Source: Bacteroidetes bacterium GWA2_30_7
GTDB taxonomy: Bacteria; Bacteroidota; Bacteroidia; Bacteroidales; GWF2-33-38
Length of the DNA stretch: 12,654 nucleotides
Assembly: GCA_001768155.1 (NCBI GenBank)
Contig: MENC01000028.1
Location: 1-12,654 of the forward strand
Direction of reading: 5' to 3'
The notes under the pieces were generated by a model, which saw nothing but the letters and a program-made list of their open reading frames with translations, was not told where the DNA came from and did no database searches. The translations under genes were made by a program, and so were the position numbers. Position 1 is the stretch's first letter. Each line of letters opens with the position of its first letter. Positions 7,563-12,654 of this stretch are shown here, one piece after another.

Positions 7563-8942
7563 GCTTTTAATTCTATCAATTTGCTTTTGCTTATTAACTT
7601 CGCGAAGACGATTTGCCGTTTCGGTAAAATAATGATGCCCAGATAAAAATTTAATTTGTAGATTATTCCAAGTATTATAATCATTTATTATATTCTGAGC
7701 GTTTAATTCTTTGTATAATGTTTCAGAAACTGGAATAAAGTCGGTACGTCCAAGATAATCTAAATCGGCATCACATATAATATTTTGCATTAAATTTTGT
7801 GGTCTTGGAGGTAGTTGAGTTGCCATTATAGTTTCGCAAATAATATCAATTTGCTCAGTGTTATAACCAAATTCCGGCAATATTTCTCTTGCTAAAACAG
7901 TACTGTAATATTCGTGATTTGGAGATTGAATAATGTGTCCTGCATCATGAAAAAGTCCGGCTGTTCTCATTAATAATAATTCCTCATCGTTAAGTCCCTC
8001 ACTTCTACCAATTAATTCAACCTGAATTACAACATCTATTGTATGCTTAAGGTTATGATAAAATAATTTTTTTGGTAACTCTTTTTCAAGTTTATCAAGC
8101 ATAAACTCTTCTAAATCATCATATTTAATAATTTGGAATCGAATTTTAAATTTTTTATTTGGAATTAAACCGGTATCGTCTTCAGAATATTCGGGGCGAA
8201 AACCCTTTACTGTATATAATGCCATGTCTCCCTGATATTTAACAGGAAGTTTTCGTATGTACTCGCATCTGAAAAATTCCTGAATAAGCTCATAAGTCAT
8301 ATCAGAAATTAAAATACGACTTGCATCGCTTGATGCTTCAATTCTACTTGCACAATTAACTGTTTCTCCTTTAATGTCATAAGAAATTTTCTTTTTACCA
8401 AAAGGGCTGGCAGTAACTGGACCAGTGTGTATTCCAAAACTTAAATCCCATATTTTTTTGTTATGACATAACGAGTCGTGCTGTAATTTTTTCATGTATT
8501 GCTGCATTTCAAGTGCAGCCATTACTACTTCAAATGGATTAGTTCTATTTTTCTTTGGAATTCCACCGGCAGAAATGTAAGTGTCGCCTATGGCATTAAT
8601 TTTTTCAATATTGTATTTTGTTACAACAGAATCGAAATGAATATAAAATCTATCAAGTTCGTCAATTAAGGCTTCTGGGTTTTCAGTTTCAGCTAATTTT
8701 GTAAATCCTCTAACTTGAGAGAACAAAACAGTAACCATTTTAAACCTCAAAAATTTAGATTCTTTTTCTTTTAATTCTTTTTCTAATTTTTTTGGTAAAG
8801 CTTTAATCTCATCGCTATACTGAAGGTTTAGTTTTCTTAACTCATCGTTTTGTTCAACAGTCTCTTCATATTTCTTGAATAATTCTTCAAGCTCTTGCTT
8901 TAACTTATTATTTTCAGTTAATAGTTTTTGAAAATCATTCAT
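7551..8942 (-). CDS. Class III adenylate/guanylate cyclase domain fused to an HD phosphohydrolase domain
   Basis: The 463-residue soluble protein begins with a coiled coil (about 1-66, rich in E, K and L). The cyclase domain (68-245) starts KMVTVLFSQVRGFT and contains EKINAIGDTYISAGG and YDIKGETVNCASRIE. Conserved positions seen are K114 and D189 (adenine-type specificity pair), D120 (second metal Asp), N196 and R200 (transition state). The first metal Asp, normally in FSD/FAD, is Q76. Residues about 290-415 form an HD domain with H300, H332-D333 and the DADLD motif at 391-395. The protein could both make and hydrolyse a cyclic or related nucleotide, or use either domain as a sensor. With Q76, cyclase activity is doubtful. 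It converges on the DUF3857-like gene and diverges from the epimerase gene. Confidence 0.85.
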   Translation of the reverse strand: MNDFQKLLTENNKLKQELEELFKKYEETVEQNDELRKLNLQYSDEIKALPKKLEKELKEKESKFLRFKMVTVLFSQVRGFTKLAETENPEALIDELDRFYIHFDSVVTKYNIEKINAIGDTYISAGGIPKKNRTNPFEVVMAALEMQQYMKKLQHDSLCHNKKIWDLSFGIHTGPVTASPFGKKKISYDIKGETVNCASRIEASSDASRILISDMTYELIQEFFRCEYIRKLPVKYQGDMALYTVKGFRPEYSEDDTGLIPNKKFKIRFQIIKYDDLEEFMLDKLEKELPKKLFYHNLKHTIDVVIQVELIGRSEGLNDEELLLMRTAGLFHDAGHIIQSPNHEYYSTVLAREILPEFGYNTEQIDIICETIMATQLPPRPQNLMQNIICDADLDYLGRTDFIPVSETLYKELNAQNIINDYNTWNNLQIKFLSGHHYFTETANRLREVNKQKQIDRIKSLIV

Positions 8943-9002
8943 TCGTATTCAATTTTTTTTTATTAATCATAAAATTATACGTAATTCGTCAAAAATGGTT
9001 TA

Positions 9003-9010
9003 TATTTTTG
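9003..9010 (+). promoter_or_regulatory. Bacteroidota-type -7 promoter element for the epimerase gene
   Basis: TATTTTTG matches TAnnTTTG exactly and lies 27 bases before the ATG at 9038, in the 95-base gap between divergent genes. The -33 box is not clear (ATTCG about 15-20 bases upstream), so only the -7 part is well supported. Confidence 0.45.
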
Positions 9011-9037
9011 AAAAAAAATTGAAATAATTATTAACAA

Positions 9038-9889
9038 ATGCTAATAACTATTGCCGGGCATAATGGTTTTATTGGAAAATCTTTAAGTAACTATCTTATT
9101 ATCAAAGGACATACAATAGTTAAATTTAACAGAGATGATTTTTTGAATAATCGTAACGATACTAAAATTTCAGATTCAGATATTGTAATTAACTTAACAG
9201 GTAAACCAATTATTGGAAGATGGACATCTAAATACAAACAAGAAATTTATAACAGCAGAATCAATACTACAAAGAAAATTGTTGAAATAATTTCAAAATC
9301 AGTAAAAAAACCAAAATTATTTATAAATGCTTCTGCAATTGGAATTTATTCAAATAGCGGAATACATGACGATTATAGCAATAATTATTCAGAAAATTTT
9401 ATTTCTACTCTGGTTTCTGATTGGGAAAACGAAGCAAAAAAAGCTGAATTATATGGAGTTAGAACTATAATTACAAGATTTGGAATTGTTTTAGCTAAAA
9501 AAGGCGGTGCATTTCCTCAAATGTTAAAACCATTTAATTATTATGTAGGTGGAAATATCGGAACTGGAGAACAATATTTTTCATTTATTCATATTGACGA
9601 TTTATTAAATGCTTTTAATTATGTAATTGACAATTCTGAATCAAATGGAATTTACAATTTTGTTTCTCCAAATCACATAAAAAATAAAGATTTTACAAAA
9701 GCGTTATCAAAAAAATTAAATAAATCGGCATATTTTAATATTCCTGAATGGTTACTTAAATTAATTTATGGAGAAGGAGCAAGTGTTTTAACCGATGGGC
9801 AAGCAGTAATTCCTAAACGATTAATTGACAGCAATTTCAAATTCAAATATCCAGATATAGAAAATGCTTTAAATGAATTATTACCTTAA
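9038..9889 (+). CDS. TIGR01777-family NAD(P)-dependent epimerase/oxidoreductase (YfcH/SDR39U1-like)
   Basis: The 283-residue product is an extended short-chain dehydrogenase. The N-terminal Rossmann motif is AGHNGFIG (G7, G10, G13). Family markers follow: NLTGKPI-x-GRW (52-62), SRINTTKKIV (73-82), NASAIGIYSNSG (97-108), RFGIVLAKKGGAFPQM (147-162), GGNIGTGEQYFSFIHIDDL (171-189) and FVSPN (208-212). The last 45 residues correspond to the DUF1731 tail (PEWLLKLIYGEGASVLTDGQAVIPKRL). The true substrate of this family is not known; some relatives have been linked to cell division or cofactor chemistry. The length is slightly short for the family but nothing is missing. It stands alone, divergent from the cyclase-HD gene, with its own -7 element. 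Confidence 0.9.
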   Translation: MLITIAGHNGFIGKSLSNYLIIKGHTIVKFNRDDFLNNRNDTKISDSDIVINLTGKPIIGRWTSKYKQEIYNSRINTTKKIVEIISKSVKKPKLFINASAIGIYSNSGIHDDYSNNYSENFISTLVSDWENEAKKAELYGVRTIITRFGIVLAKKGGAFPQMLKPFNYYVGGNIGTGEQYFSFIHIDDLLNAFNYVIDNSESNGIYNFVSPNHIKNKDFTKALSKKLNKSAYFNIPEWLLKLIYGEGASVLTDGQAVIPKRLIDSNFKFKYPDIENALNELLP

Positions 9890-9921
9890 ATCCGCAGGAT
9901 CTATGCTAAATCGCTGTTTAA

Positions 9922-9982
9922 CAGTCAGGTGAAAACACCTGACTGATGCACCATGCCTCTTGTAGGTGTTTTCACCTACAAG
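9922..9982. repeat. Pair of inverted REP-like hairpins with complementary loops
   Basis: Hairpin 1 has perfect 10-base arms CAGTCAGGTG (9922-9931) and CACCTGACTG (9936-9945) around AAAA. Hairpin 2 has perfect 10-base arms CTTGTAGGTG (9959-9968) and CACCTACAAG (9973-9982) around TTTT. Their 14-base centres (AGGTGAAAACACCT and AGGTGTTTTCACCT) are exact reverse complements, so this is one core placed in both orientations, as in REP doublets. It lies 33 bases after the epimerase stop and may protect or end that transcript. Confidence 0.75.
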
Positions 9983-10180
9983 TACTTACTAGTAAACTTT
10001 CAGATTTAAAGTATTAGAATAAATAAATTCATTCGCAATAGTCGGATAATATTTTGTGTGTTTACAATAATTGGAGGTTAGAATATAATTTTCTATTTGA
10101 AATTATACAGTTTCTGATTATTATAGAAACTGATTATTAATAAGATTCATCATTAATACTCAAAACGACTAATACCGACA
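9983..10180. other. Non-coding AT-rich stretch between the REP pair and the first palindromic element
   Basis: No gene is seen. The only structure found is a perfect 8-base hairpin, CAGTTTCT (10108-10115) and AGAAACTG (10125-10132), around a 9-base loop. Nothing else could be supported here. Confidence 0.5.
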
Positions 10181-10310
10181 AGCTAACGTTTGGCGCTTGG
10201 AAAAGCTGGGCGTTTAGCCGCAGGGAGTGTCAAACCGTTACCACTTTTGTACATTGTTGTCGTTGTCAAGTTGCACCACCCGCCCAGTTTTTGCCAAACG
10301 TGTGTTAGCT
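10181..10310. repeat. attC-like 130-bp imperfect palindrome, copy 1
   Basis: The outer boxes are AGCTAAC (10181-10187) and GTTAGCT (10304-10310), perfect complements. Inside, GTTTGGC (10188-10194) pairs with GCCAAAC (10293-10299), leaving GTGT (10300-10303) unpaired on one side. Further in, CTGGGCG (10206-10212) pairs with CGCCCAG (10281-10287). The apical part holds TGTCAAACCGTTA (10228-10240) and TCAAGTTGC (10266-10274), both present at the same spacing in copy 2. Nested boxes, unpaired bases on one arm, variable stems and a length of 130 are what integron attC sites show. The MazF stop codon ends 13 bases beyond it. Confidence 0.6.
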
Positions 10311-10320
10311 TTTAGTGCGT
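10304..10320 (+). repeat. Left inverted end framing the mazEF module
   Basis: GTTAGCTTTTAGTGCGT is the reverse complement of the right-hand end ACGCATTAAAGCTAAC (10965-10980) apart from one mismatch and one indel. The two copies enclose the toxin-antitoxin genes exactly, and the left one is also the right box of palindrome copy 1. Confidence 0.55.
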
Positions 10321-10323
10321 TTT

Positions 10324-10665
10324 TTATATGTCAAAAATGATAGAAATATTTTCTTTCACTTTTTCGCTCAAGTTACCCGGAAGTTCACCAACCTTTTTAA
10401 TTAGTCTCCGATTGTCGATAGCTCGAATTTGATCAATCATAATATCACAATCTTCTTTAACTTTTGCTTGTCCTTTCTTTAAATGAACCCTTAAAATTTC
10501 ACTTTTGGGTTGCACGTTAGTTGTAATTGGACAAATCAAAGTCGAAGGATGAGTTTTATTTAATAAGTCAGTCTGAGCGATTAAAACGGGTCTAACTTTT
10601 CCAGTTTCCGTGCCGTGTCTTGGGTCAAGATTAGCAACCCAAATTTCGAATTGCTTAATTGTCAT
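10324..10665 (-). CDS. mazF: MazF/PemK family endoribonuclease toxin
   Basis: The 113-residue protein is of normal MazF length. It shows W9 and D14 in the first strand-loop, GTETGKVRPVLIAQTD (18-33), PITTN (46-50), and DQIRAID (78-84) with a following R87-L88 and G93 near the end. R25 and T48 fall at the positions of the catalytic Arg and Thr of Bacillus-type MazF. The family cuts mRNA at short motifs and halts growth until it is bound by its antitoxin. The start ATG overlaps the last 11 bases of the antitoxin gene, a standard toxin-antitoxin layout with coupled translation. The recognition sequence cannot be told from the protein. All catalytic features look intact. Confidence 0.92.
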   Translation of the reverse strand: MTIKQFEIWVANLDPRHGTETGKVRPVLIAQTDLLNKTHPSTLICPITTNVQPKSEILRVHLKKGQAKVKEDCDIMIDQIRAIDNRRLIKKVGELPGNLSEKVKENISIIFDI

Positions 10666-10888
10666 ATTCGTCTATGTTTTCAAATTCGGTAAGAATTTTC
10701 ATAGATTCTTCTTGAACAAGCTTAGATTCAAATTCTAGTTTTTTTGAAAGAATTCTTTTCCTCTGAAGACGGTTGTAAAAAAGCAAAGCTTCGTTAATAT
10801 AACGATTTCGAGTTTTTTTAAGTCTATGAACAACCTGTTCAGTTTCAGTGAATATTGAGTCGTCCAGTTTTAAAGAAAGTGTTTTCAT
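10655..10888 (-). CDS. Ribbon-helix-helix antitoxin partner of MazF
   Basis: The 77-residue protein begins with a ribbon-helix-helix fold: strand MKTLSLKLDDSIF (1-13), helix about 14-25 (TETEQVVHRLKK), turn, then helix about 28-44 (RYINEALLFYNRLQRKR). The acidic C-terminal tail (about 50-77, ending EFENIDEYDN) is the part expected to wrap and block the toxin. Such antitoxins bind DNA as dimers and repress their own operon, more strongly when bound to toxin. It overlaps mazF by 11 bases and comes first in the operon. A consensus -7 element and a direct repeat (10902-10920) sit just upstream. It is MazE-like in role, but of the RHH type rather than the AbrB/SpoVT type. Confidence 0.85.
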   Translation of the reverse strand: MKTLSLKLDDSIFTETEQVVHRLKKTRNRYINEALLFYNRLQRKRILSKKLEFESKLVQEESMKILTEFENIDEYDN

Positions 10889-10901
10889 TTGTCAAAAAGT
10901 T

Positions 10902-10920
10902 GGTATATCACAAAGGTATA
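10902..10920 (-). promoter_or_regulatory. Promoter -7 element and candidate autoregulatory operator of the toxin-antitoxin operon
   Basis: On the minus strand TACCTTTG (complement of 10911-10918) matches TAnnTTTG exactly, 23-30 bases before the antitoxin ATG. The hexamer GGTATA occurs at 10902-10907 and 10915-10920 with a 13-base period, and a GTATATAC palindrome overlaps the second copy. Direct repeats overlapping a promoter are typical operators of RHH antitoxins. Confidence 0.5.
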
Positions 10921-10964
10921 TACTATTTGTAAATTTTCCATGTGTTTCGGTGTTTTTCTTTTTT

Positions 10965-10980
10965 ACGCATTAAAGCTAAC
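10965..10980 (-). repeat. Right inverted end framing the mazEF module
   Basis: ACGCATTAAAGCTAAC mirrors 10304-10320. The AGCTAACGG that begins at 10974 also resembles the left box of the two full palindromes. Confidence 0.55.
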
Positions 10981-11057
10981 GGTTGAAAGTTCTGAATAAA
11001 TTCGAAAAAAATACAAATTTATTTTCAGTAATAAAACAAACGAGTTATGTTTTTTTT

Positions 11058-11079
11058 CCAAAGGGTGCAAGTCCCTTGG
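11058..11079. repeat. GC-rich hairpin after the membrane protein gene
   Basis: CCAAAGGG (11058-11065) pairs with CCCTTGG (11073-11079), one A bulged, around TGCAAGT. It lies 9 bases beyond the stop of the minus-strand gene at 11088. On that strand the stem is followed by A's rather than U's, so it is not a standard terminator, but it could still stabilise the transcript end. Confidence 0.4.
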
Positions 11080-11087
11080 TCTTGGAA

Positions 11088-11642
11088 TTATAGTCCGCTG
11101 TTGTTTTCATTTTCTATTTTCCGTTTTTGTCTAATGCTGTAAATGCTTCCTGCGATAAGCCCTGTCAGTCCACCTAAATAACTAAAATTATGCATTGAAC
11201 CAACAGCAATAAAATTTTTCTTGTCAATTAGGTTGTCGGGTAGCCACCAATTTACCCCTGTGTCTGCTAAATACAACTTTCCATAAGCAAGCCCAATTAG
11301 TCCAGTTACAAAAGCAACAATAATAGTTACTATAATTGCTCTCATTGTTATTTTGAACATTTGCTTATTGTCTTTGTGAACCAAACCTACAAGTCCAAGT
11401 ATTAGTCCGATTGGTAACCCCATCCACCAAGTCGCAAGAAAACCAACGCCTGCAACACTTAATCTCGGGTTTGGTAAAATCGCTTCATTTCCAAAATCAA
11501 TAAAGCCGAATTGAATAAACTTGAATTTGGTATAATACTCAGGAGAAATTGTATAAGTTATTTGGTCGTGAATTACACCATAAATACCACCGATTAAAGG
11601 AGCAAGGGCAATGATTAAAGATAATGTCAGAAGTTTTTTCAA
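11088..11642 (-). CDS. Four-helix membrane protein of unknown function, coupled to the YiiX-like gene
   Basis: The 184-residue product has a signal-like first helix (about 4-22), then hydrophobic helices at about 62-88, 99-122 and 150-170. A soluble loop sits between helices 1 and 2 (23-60, with HDQITYTISPEYYTKFKFIQFG) and a basic tail ends it. The glycine-rich helices (GLPIGLILGLVGLV; GGLTGLIAGS) suggest a tightly packed small bundle. The start is TTG at 11640-11642, one base after the TGA of the upstream gene. An in-frame stop five codons upstream leaves no better start, so translation is probably coupled. I do not recognise a named family. Function could be linked to the neighbouring hydrolase. 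The DNA is less AT-rich than genes before 9900. Confidence 0.75.
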   Translation of the reverse strand: MKKLLTLSLIIALAPLIGGIYGVIHDQITYTISPEYYTKFKFIQFGFIDFGNEAILPNPRLSVAGVGFLATWWMGLPIGLILGLVGLVHKDNKQMFKITMRAIIVTIIVAFVTGLIGLAYGKLYLADTGVNWWLPDNLIDKKNFIAVGSMHNFSYLGGLTGLIAGSIYSIRQKRKIENENNSGL

Positions 11643-11643
11643 T

Positions 11644-12324
11644 TCAGTTTGCTTTTACTGTAGTTAATAATTCGCTGTCGAAAATTGCTGCTGGTGAAAT
11701 TACAATTTCTTCTGTTGGGATTTTGTCACCGTAACGTTCTTTCATTTTTTTCTTAACTGCTTCATTTGTCAAGTCGAAGTCGCTAAGCTTTTCAAGTTTA
11801 CCAATTTCTATTCCTGTCGCACGTTGATAGATTTTCCAAATAAGTTCTGAGCAATATATTTTGTCGTCTGACCACTCAAAAGTCAGGTCATAGTTTTTAC
11901 CGTTAAAGTTGTCGCCAACTTGTTTCATTTTTGCAAGTGTCGCAGGAGTTAAAACTTGGTCAGCGTTTATAAGTCTTTTGATAACATATTTTCCGTCTTT
12001 TCCCCGAGCAATCCATTTGTCAAGTGGTGTCCGCTTAACTAGTTGAACCGCTTCAAAAACATAAAAGTCGTTGCCGTCTTTGTAAATAAGTCCGCAATGA
12101 GAATATTTTGATTTTGTCGCAAGTTGAATGGCTTTGCTTTGTCCAGAAAGTGAGGTCTGAAAAATAAAGTCGCCATTTTTTAATTCGTCATTGTCGGCAA
12201 GTTGTTTTACTTTTGTTTTAGCGTTGTCAAGTCTGTGTTTTGGGTCGTAAAATTTTCGTTTTGCGTAAAATCCACCGAAAATTATCAGTCCTAAAAGTCC
12301 GAGTATGATTATTACTTTTTTCAT
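11644..12324 (-). CDS. YiiX/YaeF-type permuted NlpC/P60 papain-like hydrolase
   Basis: The 226-residue protein has an N-terminal anchor or signal helix (4-20). The rest matches the permuted papain-like amidase family (YiiX/C92 type): LKNGDFIFQTSLSGQSKAIQLATKSKYSHCGLIY (48-81), VFEAV (89-93), PLDKWIARG (100-108), YDLTFEWSDDKIYCSELIWKIY (145-166). In this circularly permuted fold His and Glu come before Cys; here H76, E91 and C158 are all present, so it should be active. Substrates proposed for the family are amide or thioester bonds in lipids or peptides, but this member's target is unknown. It is first in a two-gene operon, with one base between its stop and the TTG of the next gene. Asp is often GAC here, unlike genes before 9900, which fits acquisition from elsewhere. 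Confidence 0.88.
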   Translation of the reverse strand: MKKVIIILGLLGLIIFGGFYAKRKFYDPKHRLDNAKTKVKQLADNDELKNGDFIFQTSLSGQSKAIQLATKSKYSHCGLIYKDGNDFYVFEAVQLVKRTPLDKWIARGKDGKYVIKRLINADQVLTPATLAKMKQVGDNFNGKNYDLTFEWSDDKIYCSELIWKIYQRATGIEIGKLEKLSDFDLTNEAVKKKMKERYGDKIPTEEIVISPAAIFDSELLTTVKAN

Positions 12325-12362
12325 TGTCTGTCTGTCGTTGTTATTCGGTCTGCCACGCTTGC

Positions 12363-12493
12363 AGGTAACGTTTTAATATTGGATTTGGCAGGCTTTTTCT
12401 TGCACAAACTGTCAAACCGTTAAAAAATTTGAAATTTGTTAGAAGTATCAAGTTGCCCATAACAGCCTGCTAAGTTCCAATATGGTGTTAGGC
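12363..12493. repeat. attC-like 131-bp imperfect palindrome, copy 2
   Basis: The end boxes are AGGTAAC (12363-12369) and GTTAGGC (12487-12493; a perfect GTTRRRY). Stems: ATATTGGA (12376-12383) with TCCAATAT (12476-12483), and TTGGCAGGCT (12385-12394) with AGCCTGCTAA (12464-12473), including one G:T pair. The core words TGTCAAACCGTTA (12410-12422) and TCAAGTTGC (12448-12456) repeat those of copy 1 with the same 38-base offset. Stem sequences differ from copy 1 while geometry is kept, the signature of a structure-recognised site. It lies 39 bases upstream of the YiiX-like start. Confidence 0.6.
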
Positions 12494-12500
12494 ACAGGGA

Positions 12501-12654
12501 TTATTGCTTTTTTGCTTTTTTACTTTTAATTTCAGTTTTTATAAGCATGGGAAGTTTAACTTTCAAAAAGTCATCAAAGTCACTTTGACCAATAATTGTA
12601 ATTAAAGCCTCTGCAAGTTGATATACTTTAGTCTCTTTAAATGATGGCATAAAA
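12501..12654 (-). CDS. Small hypothetical protein, possibly partial
   Basis: A minus-strand frame ends at TAA (12501-12503), 7 bases beyond palindrome copy 2. With ATG at 12648-12650 it gives 49 residues starting MPSFKETKVYQLAEALITII and ending in a lysine-rich tail (KSKKAKKQ). The frame stays open to the window edge, so a longer protein is possible. Residues about 8-35 could form an amphipathic helix pair. No family is recognised. Its position directly against the palindrome end, on the same strand as the other block genes, supports it being the next gene of the series. Confidence 0.5.
   Translation of the reverse strand, partial: FMPSFKETKVYQLAEALITIIGQSDFDDFLKVKLPMLIKTEIKSKKAKKQ

Noticed and set aside
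8970..8977. Minus-strand promoter TAATTTTA for the cyclase-HD gene
   Set aside because: It is only seven of eight to the consensus and the nearest TTTG box is too close (about 12 bases), so it was not listed as a feature.
10181..10310. Interpretation as a MITE or insertion-sequence remnant
   Set aside because: No target-site duplication is seen at either copy (ACA/TTT and TGC/ACA flanks), stem sequences differ between copies while geometry and core words are kept, and genes abut the ends. Not excluded, only less likely.
11058..11079. GGGTGCAAGTCCC resembles a tRNA T arm or part of a group II intron
   Set aside because: No acceptor stem, anticodon arm or intron domain V can be found around it, and no reverse transcriptase is present.

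Overview
The window looks like a chromosomal segment of an AT-rich Bacteroidota, probably from the Bacteroidales side of the phylum; the exact taxon cannot be fixed from here. Support: low GC with A/T-ending codons, exported proteins whose predicted signal peptidase I sites are followed by Gln, candidate promoters of the Bacteroidota type (TAnnTTTG), few recognisable Shine-Dalgarno sites, and families typical of the phylum (DUF4846, DUF3857-like, cyclase-HD fusion, OmpA fusions).

Positions 1-4290 are a cell-envelope region. It opens with the 3' end of an ECF-type sigma factor that overlaps, through ATGA, a small single-pass membrane protein; a strong hairpin follows. Next come two same-strand secreted OmpA-family proteins: a small carrier with a beta-sandwich domain plus an OmpA domain, and an 806-residue protein with four Ig-like repeats, a von Willebrand A domain and an OmpA domain. 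A convergent CvpA-family membrane protein closes the region.

Positions 4378-9889 hold a DUF4846 lipoprotein-sized secreted protein, a 340-base gap with several repeat elements, a secreted DUF3857/transglutaminase-like protein that seems to have lost its catalytic residues, a convergent class III nucleotidyl cyclase fused to an HD phosphohydrolase domain, and a divergent TIGR01777-type NAD(P)-dependent epimerase.

From about 9890 the character changes. A pair of opposed REP-like hairpins is followed by a block (10181-12493) with visibly higher GC and more C-ending codons. It is bounded by two palindromic elements of about 130 bp each, in the same orientation, 2.2 kb apart. They share end boxes (AGSTAACGTTT and GTTAGSY), a 13-base core (TGTCAAACCGTTA) and a 9-base core (TCAAGTTGC) at the same spacing, yet their stems differ in sequence. 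This is the design expected of integron attC-like recombination sites. Between them, all on the minus strand, lie a MazEF-type toxin-antitoxin pair framed by inverted GTTAGC ends, and a two-gene operon (YiiX-type permuted papain-like hydrolase plus a four-helix membrane protein). Another small minus-strand frame starts just beyond the second element. No integrase is present in the window, so a mobile cassette array is an inference, but it is the most interesting signal here.
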